Positions 1-12,285 of a DNA stretch of 64,000 nt are shown here, in pieces. The notes below the pieces were generated by a model. The model made no database searches and was not told the origin of the DNA. It worked only from the letters and a program-made list of their open reading frames with translations. Each line of letters starts with the position of its first letter. The stretch's first letter is position 1. Source of the DNA: Petunia secreta (taxonomy: Eukaryota; Streptophyta; Magnoliopsida; Solanales; Solanaceae); assembly GCA_029990175.1 (NCBI GenBank), contig JARKIP010000053.1:10000001-10064000 (forward strand), given 5' to 3'. Position numbers and translations under genes: made by a program.

Positions 1-886
1 TCTTAATCCGCTCACATAGTCCATCCATGATTGTGTACCCAGCTTTCCCAATCTTGTTTGATGGCAAATCTAACGACCCTCATTCGACTAGTAGTGCCCT
101 TTTGGGTTTTCACCGACTAGCCTCTCTCTTTGTTCTTTTAACTCACCGTTGTCTTGCAGCGCCCTTTCAGGTTTTCACCGACAAGACTTCACTTTTTTTT
201 TCTTTTTTTCTTTTTCTTTTCATTTTTGTCATTTTTCGTTTCCCAATCGACCTCCGATCTTTCCTTGATGCTCGACCCCGTCTTTCTTTTCTTCCTTCAA
301 TTTTGGCCTTTATCTTGATTCCTCGGAGAATTTATCCTTTAATGACCTTGGTGCTCCCAGCTCCCAAATGCGATTGTCGGCTTATAAGAATGCGACTTTA
401 CAGCGTGGAACTTATCCCTTGACACCCTACTCGGCTTGACATTCTCAATGATCGGTCAGAAGGGTCTTTATTTGGACTGTAACATTGGACTTGGTTAGGC
501 TATGAAGAAAAGGATTCAGCATAAAAACTCAGAAACATCTCATGAGACGACTAGAATGAGCATCACAAGATTCGAAATCACCGCTTTTGAAAAAATAAAC
601 CAAACTTTTTCCCAGTTTAGGCAAATTGGGGATTCCCTTTTTTTTTTTTTTTTTTTTTTTTCTTTGGTTAGATGAGCGGTATGAAAGCATCTCATGAAAC
701 GACTTGGTAAAATATTACAACCCTTGGAATCATTTCTTTTAAAATAAAAACCAACTGAGGACCCAATTTATTGAAAAATCGAGGAATTATATTTTTTCTG
801 AATTTTCTGATATGCAAACATAAGGGATATTGAGACTATCCTCTGAGATAAACACAATGAAAGAAAAGGATATTGACTTTCTTCTC

Positions 887-917
<31 letters not shown>

Positions 918-1996
918 AAAATAAACTAAACTTCTGCCCCAGTTTAGGATAAACTGGGGCGCCTTGAGTTTCATCCTCAGTTTCGAGACTGATATCTCAT
1001 GAAACATATGAATAGATGGTACAAAAACATAGAAGTTTGTTTTTATTTTATTTTATTTTCTTTAAAATAAAATAAAAACAAACTTCTGCCCCAGTTTAGC
1101 ATACATTGGGGATTTGAATTTCTTTTGACATTGGCCGCAAGCTTGGAGGCAAGATTTTGCGTCAATATGAGACAGGGGAAAAATCAACTTTCCCCTGTTA
1201 TGACCGCACCGGAATGGTTGCCTACGTATCCTTTTGAGAGGAATCAGGTCAGACGTAGCTCTACCTCTGAGGTAGATTTTGTTGTTTCATTTTCAAATTT
1301 TTTTTTTCTTTTCTTTTTTTTTTCATTTTTTCTAATTTCAAGCACATTGATTCCAAAGGAGGGTAGGCCAAAGAAAACCAAAACAAGGCTAAAGAAAAAA
1401 AAAAAGACTGACAAAAGGATATAGTGTTTGGGTAGAAGAAACGAAAGCCGTTCGTCATCCCGACCCGAGAATGCCTCACACAAATAATGGTTCAATCAAT
1501 TGACCTGGATTGATCCACACGTGTCCTCGACTTCTGCTTCACTGATGGTTCTCAAACTGATATTTCATCTTCGGTCGATGCGACCGTGCACGATTTTGAA
1601 GTTCTCACCGATCTCCCTTATCAGATGACAATTGATTCCCAACTTAATTCACTCCCTCTTTTATCCCTCACTACTCAGATAACCCACAATACCAGAGCGC
1701 GTGTTTAGATCAAGACGTAAATTCCGCACGCATGTCATGTTATTAAGGCCGACAAAATATAAAAACAGAATACTAAGAAAACAAAATCAAGAAGGAAAAT
1801 AAGAGACATAATGTTGAGACGAGAAAAGGATCTCGCTTTTCATTGAATTAAAGATAGAAGGGTTTGAACATCAAAATAAGCAAAATAATGCACTTGGATT
1901 ACAACCCTTAAATAACCAAGTACATAGAAAGATTAGCAAAACAAGCTACAACATTTCACAGTCACTCAATTGCAAATCAGGGCTAGTTTTCCTGTG
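1..1996 (-). other. G1 internal region downstream of gag (non-coding)
   Basis: There is no credible coding sequence here. The stretch is colinear with G2: positions about 570-1996 match 50680-52098 in reverse, and positions about 29-570 match 20020-20551. It contains long T and A runs (for example about 639-660 and 893-914) and several copies of a short motif reading as cagtttag plus a or g, near 616, 942 and 1093. The small predicted ORFs are low-complexity readings of the T tracts. Confidence 0.7.
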
Positions 1997-3340
1997 TTAG
2001 GCATTGTTGAACCCTTCACAAGGATGCACCATGCTGATACCAAAGAAATTCCCTGAATCTGGCAACATCTTCTGCTTTTCCTCATTTCGTCCAACTTCCA
2101 TTGGGGTAGACTTAACTTCTTTGGGACTGATGAATGACCGAGTAAGATTTGAAATTGGCTTCTCGAGAGACATGTTCGTCTTCTTCATTTCATCACCCTT
2201 TACTCTGTCTGCTACCTCAAACACAATTTCAGGGGCACAGTTCATTGTCACAAGCGTTTGGTTAGCCCTAATTGACACATCACCAACAGGTACTATCGGC
2301 ATTGCAGATTCAGCTTTCAAATCTTCTCCACATACCATTCCCACCATATACACATCATCATGGACGGGCAACGAGTTCTGGTTTATATCTGGTGCACCTG
2401 AACCCTCAACTTGAATCTGATCGTTATCAATCAAAGCTTGGATATCCTTCTTGAGAAAATGGCAATCCTCAGTGTCATGTCCCGGTGCACCTGAATGGTA
2501 AGCACATCGGCGAGAATAATCAACCTTTCCCGTGGGATGCGTATTCCCATAGATCGGCCTCAACATATCCAAAGCCTGCAACTTCTCGAAGACACTAGTG
2601 TAAGATTCCCCGATTGGCGTGAGCTTTCTCTTTTTCTCTTCTCGCGCCTTCTTGTATTCGGGTCTTGGGATGAAAGTAGAGGGTCTCCTTGATCGGTATG
2701 GAAATTCTGGTGGAGTCCGATATTGTTTATGTGGAGCTTGGTGAGTGTGGTATGTAGGCTGTGAGGCTGGCGCGGTCCATTGCGGATATGAAAAATTTGG
2801 AGCATATGGTCGCGCTTTTTGGAGTGGAGGAATGGAATATTTTGTATTTTGTAAAGGGTAGTGTCGCGAATGCTGCTTCTGTGAGGCTCGATGGCGTGAG
2901 TGGAGCCATTTGTACCGTTCCTCATCCCTCCTTCCTGGACCTCGTTCTCTTTCATCTTTCTTCCCAAGACTCTCCGTCCTAACTAAGCCTGTGAATGGTG
3001 GAACAGAGACCAGGGGTGAAGCACACCTCTGTTTGGGCAGAGGTGGTGGTGCCGGAGGACACCCTGGGAAGGTTCTCAGAACATCTGTTGTGCTATAGTA
3101 GGGAGAGTCGGGAGAATACTGCAGGTCCTCAGCTGTAGGGCCTTGTGCCTGATGTAAGACAGTCGAGGCATGACATAGAAGACTAACTGGCACGGTAGAA
3201 CAAGCTTGTCCCGTGTTCATGGCGATATACATATCAGCCACCAATTGTTTCAAATTTTTGACCTCTTCAGTCAACCTCTTGTTTTCCAGCACCAGAAGTT
3301 CATGGATGCCGATCTCGGAATTTCCCTTATCAAACGACAT
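1997..3340 (-). CDS. Gag-like protein of G1, central Gag domain missing
   Basis: This ORF of 447 codons is the structural Gag homologue of the non-autonomous element. The N-terminus (residues about 10-45) has a leucine-rich coiled-coil-like stretch including KNLKQLVADM, shared with the G2 gag. The middle is rich in Pro, Arg and Tyr. The C-terminal half carries a CX2HX5HX4C zinc-type motif (CAYHSGAPGHDTEDC), as in Tat-type Gypsy Gag proteins. G2 has a retrotransposon-Gag core (the part containing AAEWFMKQ) between the N-terminal and Pro-rich parts. That core is absent here while the frame stays open, which suggests an in-frame deletion. No aspartic protease D-T/S-G motif is seen. The start at 3340 aligns with the G2 start region. 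Confidence 0.75.
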   Translation of the reverse strand: MSFDKGNSEIGIHELLVLENKRLTEEVKNLKQLVADMYIAMNTGQACSTVPVSLLCHASTVLHQAQGPTAEDLQYSPDSPYYSTTDVLRTFPGCPPAPPPLPKQRCASPLVSVPPFTGLVRTESLGKKDERERGPGRRDEERYKWLHSRHRASQKQHSRHYPLQNTKYSIPPLQKARPYAPNFSYPQWTAPASQPTYHTHQAPHKQYRTPPEFPYRSRRPSTFIPRPEYKKAREEKKRKLTPIGESYTSVFEKLQALDMLRPIYGNTHPTGKVDYSRRCAYHSGAPGHDTEDCHFLKKDIQALIDNDQIQVEGSGAPDINQNSLPVHDDVYMVGMVCGEDLKAESAMPIVPVGDVSIRANQTLVTMNCAPEIVFEVADRVKGDEMKKTNMSLEKPISNLTRSFISPKEVKSTPMEVGRNEEKQKMLPDSGNFFGISMVHPCEGFNNA

Positions 3341-3614
3341 GGTAATGGGTTCCTTTGATCCTGTTGTGTATGTGTGGAATGATGCCAGAATTCCGTATCA
3401 AATCTCCAAATTCCAAAGCTTTGCACAAACAAACCGGGTTAGCACAAAAGAAGCACATATTGCAAGCCTAGGGTTGTTATGCGTCATCCTGAAACGGTTA
3501 ACGGCGTAAGCCGAGTATACCGGTCGTATCCCCGAAAGATTGCTACGTGCCTTGAGCAAAATTAGAGCAAAATTGTAACTGGCACGTAATTTAAAACAAA
3601 GACGAGCTTGGAGT

Positions 3615-3646
<32 letters not shown>

Positions 3647-5177
3647 TCAAAGTAATAGACAAATTTAAACTACGACACTAGACCGACTCAATAGACAAGC
3701 TTCTCTTTTTTTTTTTTTTTCCAATTTCTTTCATTTGTTTGATTTTTCAAAAATTCCTTTCTGATTCAACAAACATGATTTTAACAGACGGACACAAAAT
3801 AATATTTAACGCGACCCACAAATCAAATGACATAAGCAGACTGATGATATTGGGCGGGTATACTGGACGGTGAAAATAATGAGACTCGACTTTTTAGCGG
3901 AGTCAAATTATTCTACCAGGATCAACGCAAAATACAACTTAGCTAATTGCAATTTATCGTATGCACCCTGACTTGACCTTAAACAAAACAAATAAAGTGG
4001 GACCCTGAAATAAATATTTTTTTTTTGAAAATTAAGACTCAACCGGAGCTTCGAAACGGAACTTAAGAACAGATTATGAAACAAACTATTTTTCTTATCC
4101 TAAAGGTGACTCCAAAATCGGACACTACGATAACACAAAGACGAATACAAAATTTTTCTCGTTTTGTTTTGTTTTTGTTTTGTTTTGTTTTTTTTTTTAT
4201 TTTTTTGAAACAAACTCTTTGATCTAATTCGAGAAAGAATCTTTAGAGTATTTACAAAATCTGGCAATTAGGACGATCTAACGACACAAAAATATTTCAC
4301 AAACTAGACACAAAATTGGTTTCTAAAATTGGCCATTATGACGGCGTAAAACCCCGATAAATTATTTTCAAAATATGGACTTGATTTGGACACAAATTCA
4401 CCACAAAAGAGTGCCAAAATTTCGCCATTATAACGGCTCAAAACCAGTACAAATCATTTTCTAATACTTGATACCAAACCCGGACACAAAATTAGACTCT
4501 AAGGGCTCTTGAAAAAATTCGCCATTATAACGGCGTAAAATGACAAAAATATTTCGACACACGGGACTAAAACCAATTTTTCTTCATTTTTCCCTTTCTT
4601 TTTTTTTCTTTTTTCTTCAAAATTTGGCTCTCGACCCTCGGTAATCGGTCAGCATAACAACCCTTCGACTAAACAAATGCAACACATAATATGCCCATGA
4701 TATATCTTCCGGGGACACGGGCCCCACTATGACACGAGGGAGTCAGCCTAGACGAGTGCGATACCGGTGTACCGCACCTCACTAAGTCTAATGACATGCA
4801 AATAAATTGGCCTAGATAAAAGCACAGGTTCAACTCTAGGTGACTCCATGGGTTCTTGTTCTACAGTTTCTGGCAATTTGGAAGTGCCTCGGGGGTACCG
4901 GTCGACAACGTCTAACGGCCTAACCCAACGCACCTCCTCCTAAGAAGGGTTAACTTTTTGTGTCCTGAGACACGACAGAAATTCCAGACGCCGAAGCGAA
5001 ACTGGCGTGCATGTGTGCAGTGTTCCAGAAGACTCAGAGGTGTACGAGAGAAGACAGTTGTGTATATACAGTTCAAATAATATTAAAGCAGTAATATTCA
5101 AGGCAACATATACAAACAATATTCAAAAGCCGAAAGCGACAAATTTTAAAGCCTGAGACTCTCAGTTTTCACTTTCC
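3341..5177 (-). other. Long leader of G1 between PBS and gag
   Basis: This 1.8-kb stretch is non-coding and AT-rich, with T-tracts (3617-3644, 3706-3720, 4168-4206). It carries degenerate repeats around a motif reading gccattataacggcgtaaaa near 4334, 4428 and 4528. The equivalent leader of G2 (47307-48531) carries the same motif, so it is a conserved part of the family and not random sequence. Confidence 0.6.
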
Positions 5178-5195
5178 TCCCCAGCGGAGTCGCCA
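5178..5195 (-). promoter_or_regulatory. Primer binding site of G1
   Basis: Read on the minus strand, TGGCGACTCCGCTGGGGA begins three bases after the 5' LTR end (LTR ...GGGTCGTGACA, spacer GCT). This is the position and TGG start expected of a tRNA-primed site. The primer is probably a tRNA-Arg type as in related plant elements, but I could not check the tRNA. Confidence 0.7.
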
Positions 5196-5198
5196 AGC

Positions 5199-8100
5199 TG
5201 TCACGACCCTTTTTTTTACGAAAAAAAAAAGAAAAACTAATTAGTTTTAAAAGGTGCTGTGACTAGGTGTTAAATAGGTACACAAATATTTAAGAGATTT
5301 TCGGAGTCGCCACTTGACAAGTTAAAGGTGTGCCAAGTCACCAAAGTGGTGTACCTAGAACACCTATGACTCGTAAATGGTCTGCGTCAGAGTTCCGGGT
5401 AAGGATCTCGGTTGACTCGCGGGAAGGTGTTAGGCACCCTCGAGTCCTGTGCCAAGCACAGTTGCTTTTATTGACGCATTTCGACTCTTGAAATTGTTTT
5501 GTTATATTTTGCCTTGATTTGTTACACTTTTATTTTGATATTTATCTGTCCAAATAGAAACTCGAATCGAGATATGATTGCGCAGGCACTTCACCCGAAC
5601 AAAATCTTCCGACTTAAATCAATTAAATCGCGCAGGTACTTCACCCGTTCGAAATCTCTTGACTTAAATGAATTTCAACTGAACAGTCAATTTATTATTT
5701 GTTACCAACTATGAACTTGCCTAGCCGTATTTACTTTCCCCGCTTGTTCCTTAACATTTGCCTAATCGTATCTCCTTAAAACTTGTCTCCTTTGGATCAA
5801 ACAAACTTGCGCGTTTATATGTTGCCCAACCCTTTCAATTTGCTCATATTGCATTTGGACAAGCTGTCCATTTCTTTACAATTCAAAGATTTGCATTCAA
5901 AGCCCTATTTGGCATAATTATTTTACTTTTACCCATAAGTCACTCACTTTGTTCTATGCAAGTTATTCAATTTCCAAATTTCAGAAGATGTTCCAAATTT
6001 AGAAGGTTGCACTAATGTTTCAAGTTATGCCTATTCGCTTCTACTTGGACAATTTTACACATATGGTTCATAATTTCAGATCTATTTATATATATGGCCA
6101 ATATCTAAATGTATCATGACAATATGCTTACTTAGTAAATCTTACAACATGCACGGCATACTGGCCCAACATTAAACTCTCTTTAATATTTTAAAGTGGT
6201 AACAGAACACACACATCATTCAAACATAAAAACTCTTTGGGTTTAGAAGTCCACCTCATGTATACTTTAAAGCTTTAACAAGCTGAAATTTCATACAAGG
6301 AGACAAAATTGAAAATTTACCTAAAGATGATTTGCTTACAAAAAGTAACGGGATCCCAGCAACCAATAGCATAACCTCCAAAATGCAACAAGAGCCAAGC
6401 AACTTCAGCCCATTAAATCAAACATTCTTGTGACTAAAAACTCACTGCCAGACTCCCTGCCTTTCCTCTATTTCCTACTCCATTTCCTACTCCATTTTAC
6501 TCCCTCAGATCTGAAAATTTAACAAATCAAAATGAAGAAGGCTCTCAGATCTTGTGTCTGTTCTCTTTCTCTGATTTTTCGTAAGAGAAAGGAAGTATCA
6601 GATGTGTGTTGTAAAGAGAGTGTTTTAGATCTGATCCCCTTGTCTGTGTTCTCTCTCTGTTTTTTTTTCGTGTGTGTGTGTCTGTGTGTTCTGTGTTCGT
6701 GTTTTTTTTCAAATGAGAGCAAAACTCTCACTTAAATAGACTAAAAATGAAGTGAAAAGTAGGGTAAAAGTTGGGTGAAAAAAGTACACCCATGTGACAT
6801 TTTTTACTTTTTTCAGAAAAGCTAACTTTGTCCTGCCAAACAACAAAAGAGATGGGCTGTAAAGCCTAATAAGGTGCTGCCAGTTTTGTCTTTTTATTTG
6901 ACTTTCAATCTCTTTTTCTTTTCAAAGTTTTAGACTTTCACATTAACCCCCAAAACTGACAACTAGACAATTCATGTTCAACATTATTTAACTTGTCTGC
7001 TAGACAACAAAACCAGTTCATGCTTTGACAAATTTACACAAAAGACCAAAACACGCAATTCCTACAGCACTAGCAATAAGCCAGGGACATAAACTCAAGA
7101 CTTGGTCAAACCAACTGGTTCTATTTCAACGGCTAAGGATCAATCTTAACAACTGGAGTATTTAACAAACTTGGCATACAAAGACAGAGACAAAAATGAA
7201 GTGCATCTCACTGGTTTAACAAACTTTTAACACCTAATGAATGCTAAACAAACAAACACTTCAGTTTCTCCTAGAGACTTGTATTTCCACATCTACAAAT
7301 TTAAACTAAAGTTCATTACTTGAAAGAATTGGTCATTTCAGCATATATAAGGTTCCAATTTTCTCCAACAACAAAAATACGTATACTAAGCTTCAACCAC
7401 ATGATCACAAAAGTTAAGAACTAAAACTAAGCATGTAAACTATCCAAAGACAAAAAGGAATAAGGAAGGTACTATCTTTTTCTGTTTTCTAGCCATGGAC
7501 GGACAAATTACCATCATTGCTCAGCCAAGCCTTCGTTACCATTGCACCAAAGCGTCGCTGCACCATCACTGATCAACACTGCATCGACCTCGCCCCGCCA
7601 CTCTCAATACTGAACGTATACCATAGCAGCATCAAAGCTGCCAATGTTACAGCACCACTAATGAATCAAACAACACACACACCAGCCATCAATTCAACAA
7701 CACACCCGTCGCAGTACCACTACAACTTAAGTAGCCACCCCATGGCTGCTCCAGCTTGAATCAGTTCCCAAACATCATCGAAACAGCCCCGTCACTGCCT
7801 ATCGCCCTCATCACAGAAACCAGTTACATCGTCAACCCAAACTGCCTCAACAACTCACTACCACCATCGTTTCAAACATCAACACGAAACAGTCCTCTAC
7901 ATCATCCAATAATCTCCATAATCCCCTCCAAACAAACAACATCATCACAGTCATAACAAGGAAAGAAAAAACAAAAATGAGAAGCAAAAAGCAAAAGAAA
8001 AACAGAAACGGGATGAAGAAGAAAAAAATAAAAAAAATAAAACGGGGAGAAAAGGGATTTCGGGAAACGGGGAGAGATATTGGGAGACCAGATACGAGGG

Positions 8101-8786
8101 GTGAAAGGGGAAGGTAAGAGGAAGAGGAGAAAGCCAAAACTTACCGAAAAGAGCTCACGTCGCCGGAGTCAAGCTTTGACCGAGTCTTTGACTCCCGATC
8201 TACGCTAAACGGCTATGAATTTGAGAAAACCAATTGTGGAAATGGAACCAGGGGGTCAAGACCTTTCGATTGGTATATTTTTGTATTTTTCCGGTGGCCG
8301 GCCGGCGGTGGTCGACGGTGGCCGACCGGCTGAGATACGGTGGAACTGAGGCGGGGTTTCTTTTTCCGGTAGGGCGAAAAATTTCGCCAGCATAACCCTA
8401 GTCAAGAGACTAAGGGGTGCAATGGCAAAATAATGAGGAGATTTGTTTATATATGAGGGTGGTGGGCCGGGTTGTACACAATGGGTTGGGCTCTTAGAGT
8501 GGGCTACTATTTTTTCAGAAATAGCCACAAAAAGCCACTACACACTAAATTAAACAACATAAAATCACATAATCTACACAAAACATCACAATTAAACATA
8601 GAGTTACAATTAAACATATAACAAGCAATTTTTTGGTAATTTTTCCATATTTTCTATCCTAATTAAAGACAAATTTAGTTAAAATTAAAGACTAAATTTA
8701 GGAAAATTTCGGCAAAAATCCTAAGAATCTAATACGGCTATTCTGAGCAATTTTATGAATTTTAGTGCCAAAATTAGGTGATTACA
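5199..8786 (-). repeat. 5' LTR of G1 (3588 bp)
   Basis: On the minus strand the LTR starts TGTAATCACCTAATTTTGGC (8786) and ends GGGTCGTGACA (5199), so it has TG...CA ends. It matches the G2 LTRs at both termini and in long internal blocks, including a roughly 250-bp near-identical block at 5199-5490 (13451-13730 in G2). At about 5572-5670 a unit of about 50 bp containing cttcacccg is present twice. Short ORFs in this LTR are not conserved as proteins. Confidence 0.88.
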
Positions 8787-9560
8787 AACCTATAGTCGAG
8801 ATTAGCACACATGGTATGAAACACGTGCTACAATATTTTTTTCCTTTACTTAAGGAGCATATGTCTTTATAAATAATGTTGTATAGATAAATTCAGACAC
8901 CATACGTATCTAAATTCGAGTTCCTTAAACTCACATCTAGCTCACAAAGAAGACTAGTGAACATCTTTTCACCTTAATAACCTTCTGTCATTATTTAAGC
9001 GACTCTACTAATTTTAAGCATATTGCTCTCAAATTATCCATTTGATAATTTTTTCTTAAAATCAAGTCTCATCTCCAATTATCACCAAGATAAGGAGGCG
9101 GTTGTCTGTGTGCGATTGCCTACCCAGCATACTAAAATATACTCTCTCCATCCCAATTTATGTGGCACTATTTCCTTTTTTGTTTGTCCCATCCCAAAAA
9201 GAATGACATCTTTCCTTATTTGACAACTATTTAATTCACCATCTCTATTTTACCCTTGTTGGGACCTACATACTTTTAAAGCTATCAATCTTCTCTTTCT
9301 TATTTTTTTTATGGGTAAAATTGAAACTTTACAAGGTCAATCTCTATTTTCTTAAACTCTGTGCCCGGTCAAATGGTGCCACATAAAGTGGGACGGAGGG
9401 AGTAATCGAAGAATGCACTAAACACTCAATAAATCATGAATATGTATGTAAATAAATCAACTTTATTGATTATCAAAGAACATAGTTTTGTGAACAACTG
9501 GAAAAACAAAGAATAATACAAAATCACTCAAAGTCTACGCAAGCCTTGAGACCTAGTGTG
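8787..9560 (-). other. C1 3' flank / degenerate 3' LTR region with a MITE
   Basis: This stretch follows the end of the C1 polyprotein (minus strand) and probably contains its 3' LTR, interrupted by the Stowaway MITE at 9142-9402. I could not find a matching 5' LTR upstream of 45340, so LTR borders are not assigned. No gene is seen. Confidence 0.4.
9142..9402. mobile_element. Stowaway-like MITE (261 bp)
   Basis: The ends are inverted repeats (CTCTCTCCATCCCAATTTAT... and ...AAAGTGGGACGGAGGGAG) flanked by TA dinucleotides at 9140-9141 and 9403-9404. This is the hallmark of Stowaway (Tc1/mariner-type) MITEs. It is non-coding. Confidence 0.85.
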
Positions 9561-9562
9561 TC

Positions 9563-10251
9563 TCACAAATGCATCTTAGCTAAAGGCTTGGTCAGTGGGT
9601 CTGCTACCATATCTTCTGTAGATATTTTCACCAGGTTCAACCTCTTGCGTTTATACATGTCTCTTGCATAGTTATACTTGATATCGATGTGCTTAGTATC
9701 ACAATGATGTTTAGGATTTTTGGTTGCATCAACTGCAGCCTTACTATCACAGTAGACCAACACTGGTTCATCATCAGTGTTACCCAACAAGCTTTTCAAG
9801 AGCCTATTCAACCAGACAACTTCTTGTGTTGCTTTTGACAGAGCCACATATTCGGCTTCCATCGTGGATAGTGCTACACATGATTCTTCTTACTCCTCCA
9901 TAATATGGCACCATTATTAAGTAAGAAGACATATCCTGAGGTAGACTTCCTCTTGTCTAAATCTCCTCCATGATCAGCATCAGTGTATCCAATTAATCGC
10001 AAATCTTTGCCGCCTTGATAACAAAGTGCGTAGTCAGCTGTTCCTCTTAGATATCTCATGATCCTCTTTACTGCTTGCCAATGTGCTGGACCTGGATCGG
10101 ATTGATATCTAGTTACCAAGCCAACTACTTGACAAATATCAGGTCTAGTACACACCTTAGCATACATTAGACATCGAATTGTGCTTCTATAAGGGACTCG
10201 CTTCATCTTTTCTGTCTCTTCAAGAGTCCGAGGACACAAATAATTTCCCAA
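9563..10251 (-). pseudogene. C1 RNase H domain, frameshifted
   Basis: Two reading frames (10251 to 9874, then 9862 to 9563) encode the Copia-type RNase H. Landmarks are the tether region with YRSTIRCLMYAKVCTRPDI, then IGYTDADHGGDLDKRKSTSG and, in the second frame, MEAEYVALSKATQEVVWL and VYCDSKAAVDATKNP. RNase H would degrade the RNA strand during reverse transcription. The frame change lies near 9865, so the domain is broken. Confidence 0.88.
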
Positions 10252-10269
10252 GCTATAACATTTGCTTAT

Positions 10270-11180
10270 AGGAGTGTTAATTGGGTTGCTATTCTACATA
10301 TTAAATTGTTCAATAATTTTCTTAATGTAATTCTCTTGAGAGAGATACAATAGTTTCTTAGGATGATCTCTTGAAATCTTAATTCCAAGAATATATGCAG
10401 CTTCACCCATATCTTTCATCTCAAATTGAGATGACAACCAGGCCTTTACCTCGTTTAATAACTCCTTATATTTTCCAACTATAAGTATATCATCAACATA
10501 CAATGTCAAAATTACAAGCTTATTTCTTGATCTCTTGGTATAAACACAATGGTCTTCATCAACCATAGTAAAACCATTGGATATGATCACATTTTGAAAG
10601 TGTATATACCACTGCCTTGAAGATTATTTAGGCCATAAATAGACTTCAAAAGTCTACAAACCTTTTGTTCGTGACCTTTTTCAATGAAACATTCGGGTTG
10701 TTCCATAAAAATTTCTTCATCTTATTCTCCATTGAGAAATGCAGTCTTTACATCCATCTGATGTAATTCAAGATCTAAACTTGCTACTATAGCTAGAATC
10801 ATGCTAATTGAGTTAAATCGCACAACAGGTGAGAAAGTCTCTTCGTAGTCTCTTCCTTCTTGTTGTGTATAACCTTTCACCACCAGTCGAGCCTTATATC
10901 TCTCAACTGTTCCATCAGCCTTGAGCTTAATTTTGATAACCCATTTGCTCCCAATAGCTCAACGTTCTTTCGGTAGATCAACTAGTTCCCAGACTTTGTT
11001 GACTCTTATTGACTCCATTTCATCTTCCATTGCTTTTATCCATTTTTCCTTACAAGGGCATGAGAGAGCTTCTTTTGCATTTTTAGGCTCGTTTTCTACT
11101 TGTGAGAACAACATAAAAAGTTCAGCACCTTCGACATCAAATCGTCGGCGGGGAATCTTTTTACGCAAACCACGTCCTTT
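10270..11180 (-). pseudogene. C1 reverse transcriptase, multiple lesions
   Basis: The domain begins with KWIKAMEDEMESIRVNKVWE (near 11040), continues through QMDVKTAFLNGE (near 10750) and reaches the catalytic YVDD (10489-10500, within LTLYVDDILIVGK). Stops occur after DLPKER and after FLNGE, and a frameshift lies near 10600. The catalytic motif itself is intact, so decay is by scattered point changes and small indels. Confidence 0.88.
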
Positions 11181-12282
11181 TTATGATTCTCTTTCGTTGT
11201 TCCCATTTGTATCAACGTTGCTCCCACTTGGATCAAGAACATCTAACTTGCTCCCACTTGGAATAAGATCAGTGACCATCTCATTCCCACTTGGAACAAG
11301 ATCTATTTGGTCACGGTTTGATGTCAAATGATTACTTACATTCGCATTCGATGATGAATAGGATTGTTGATGTGAAACTAATTCATCATCTATTAAATTT
11401 CTCCCACTCGAATGAAGTGATCTTTGTACATCTTGATCCTCTATCTCAAACAAGGTTAGGTCTTGACCTACCTCTCCCTTTTTAGGAAACTCATCCTCTA
11501 AGAATGTGACATCTCGTGATTCAAATTCAGTTACACTCCCACTATCTTGCTGACCTATAAACACATAACCCTTAGAGGTTTCTGAGTATCTTATAAAGAT
11601 ACTTTGCTTTCCTCTTGGGCCTAATTTGCCATGTTTGTGAGAAGAATCATGTGTATAGGCAGCGCAACCCCAAGGTCTTAATACACTTAGATTGGGTGCT
11701 CTTCCAGTCCATAACTCATATGGAGTGGTTGCAACTGACTTTGTAGGCACTCGGTTAAGTACATAGGTAGCAGTAAGCAATGAATCACCCCAATAACTAA
11801 TTGGAAGGTTAGTTTGTGCCATCATTGACCTAACCATTTCTAGAAGCGACATGTTTCTTCTCTCTGCAACACCATTTTGTTGTGGAGTATTTGGGATATT
11901 CAACTGATGAACAATTTCCTTTCCATCACATAACTAGTTAAATTGAGTTGACAAGTACTCTCGACCTCGGTCAGTTAGAAGAACTTTTATCTTCTCGTCT
12001 AACTGATTTTCCACTAAGGTCATATAGCGTTTGAAACAACTTATTGCTTCTGATTTGTGGGAAACTAAATAGACATAACCGAAACGAGTGTAGTCATCTA
12101 TAAACGTGATGAAATTGTACGCTCCATGCAGCCCTAACATTCATAGGACCATAAATGTTCAAATGGACTAATTGCAAGAGATATTCAGCTCTAGTCGCTT
12201 TATCGAAGGGTTTTCTTGCAGATTTTCCTGCTAGACAACTTTCACAAATGGACAATTCCACATGTTCAATTCCAGTAAACAA
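11181..12282 (-). pseudogene. C1 integrase
   Basis: Segments at 12282-12094, 12140-11934 and 11903-11181 together cover a Copia integrase. The zinc-binding tail is seen as ICESCLAGKSARKPF. Core blocks are FIDDYTRFGYVY, LLTDRGREYLS and TPQQNGVAERRN (the last carries the catalytic Glu). The usual first catalytic Asp block, H-S-D-I-C-G-P in relatives, reads HLNIYGP here, so that Asp appears replaced by Asn. Downstream is a low-complexity linker with repeated PSG motifs. A stop near 11934 and a frame change near 12120 interrupt it. Confidence 0.87.
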
Positions 12283-12285
12283 ACC

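Larger units (their letters stand above)
1..8786 (-). mobile_element. Pol-less Ty3/Gypsy-like LTR element G1, left end outside window
   Basis: This is a minus-strand LTR retrotransposon. Reading the minus strand, it has a long 5' LTR (8786 to 5199), a primer binding site, a repeat-rich leader, a gag-type ORF (3340 to 1997) and then non-coding sequence running off the window at base 1. The same order occurs in G2, which gives family-level support. No protease, reverse transcriptase or integrase is seen after gag. In G2, where the 3' side can be followed to its LTR, pol is also absent. I infer a non-autonomous family that borrows enzymes from a relative. The zinc-motif spacing in gag resembles Tat-clade Gypsy elements; the exact clade is uncertain. 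Confidence 0.8.

Noticed and set aside
5178..5195. tRNA-like sequences at the primer sites (also 29448, 42980 and 55383)
   Set aside because: Only 18 or fewer bases match a tRNA 3' end. They are primer binding sites, not tRNA genes.
6519..6735. 70- and 67-codon ORFs on both strands in the G1 LTR
   Set aside because: They read through tgtgtgtg and pyrimidine-rich simple sequence. The equivalent G2 LTR region differs.
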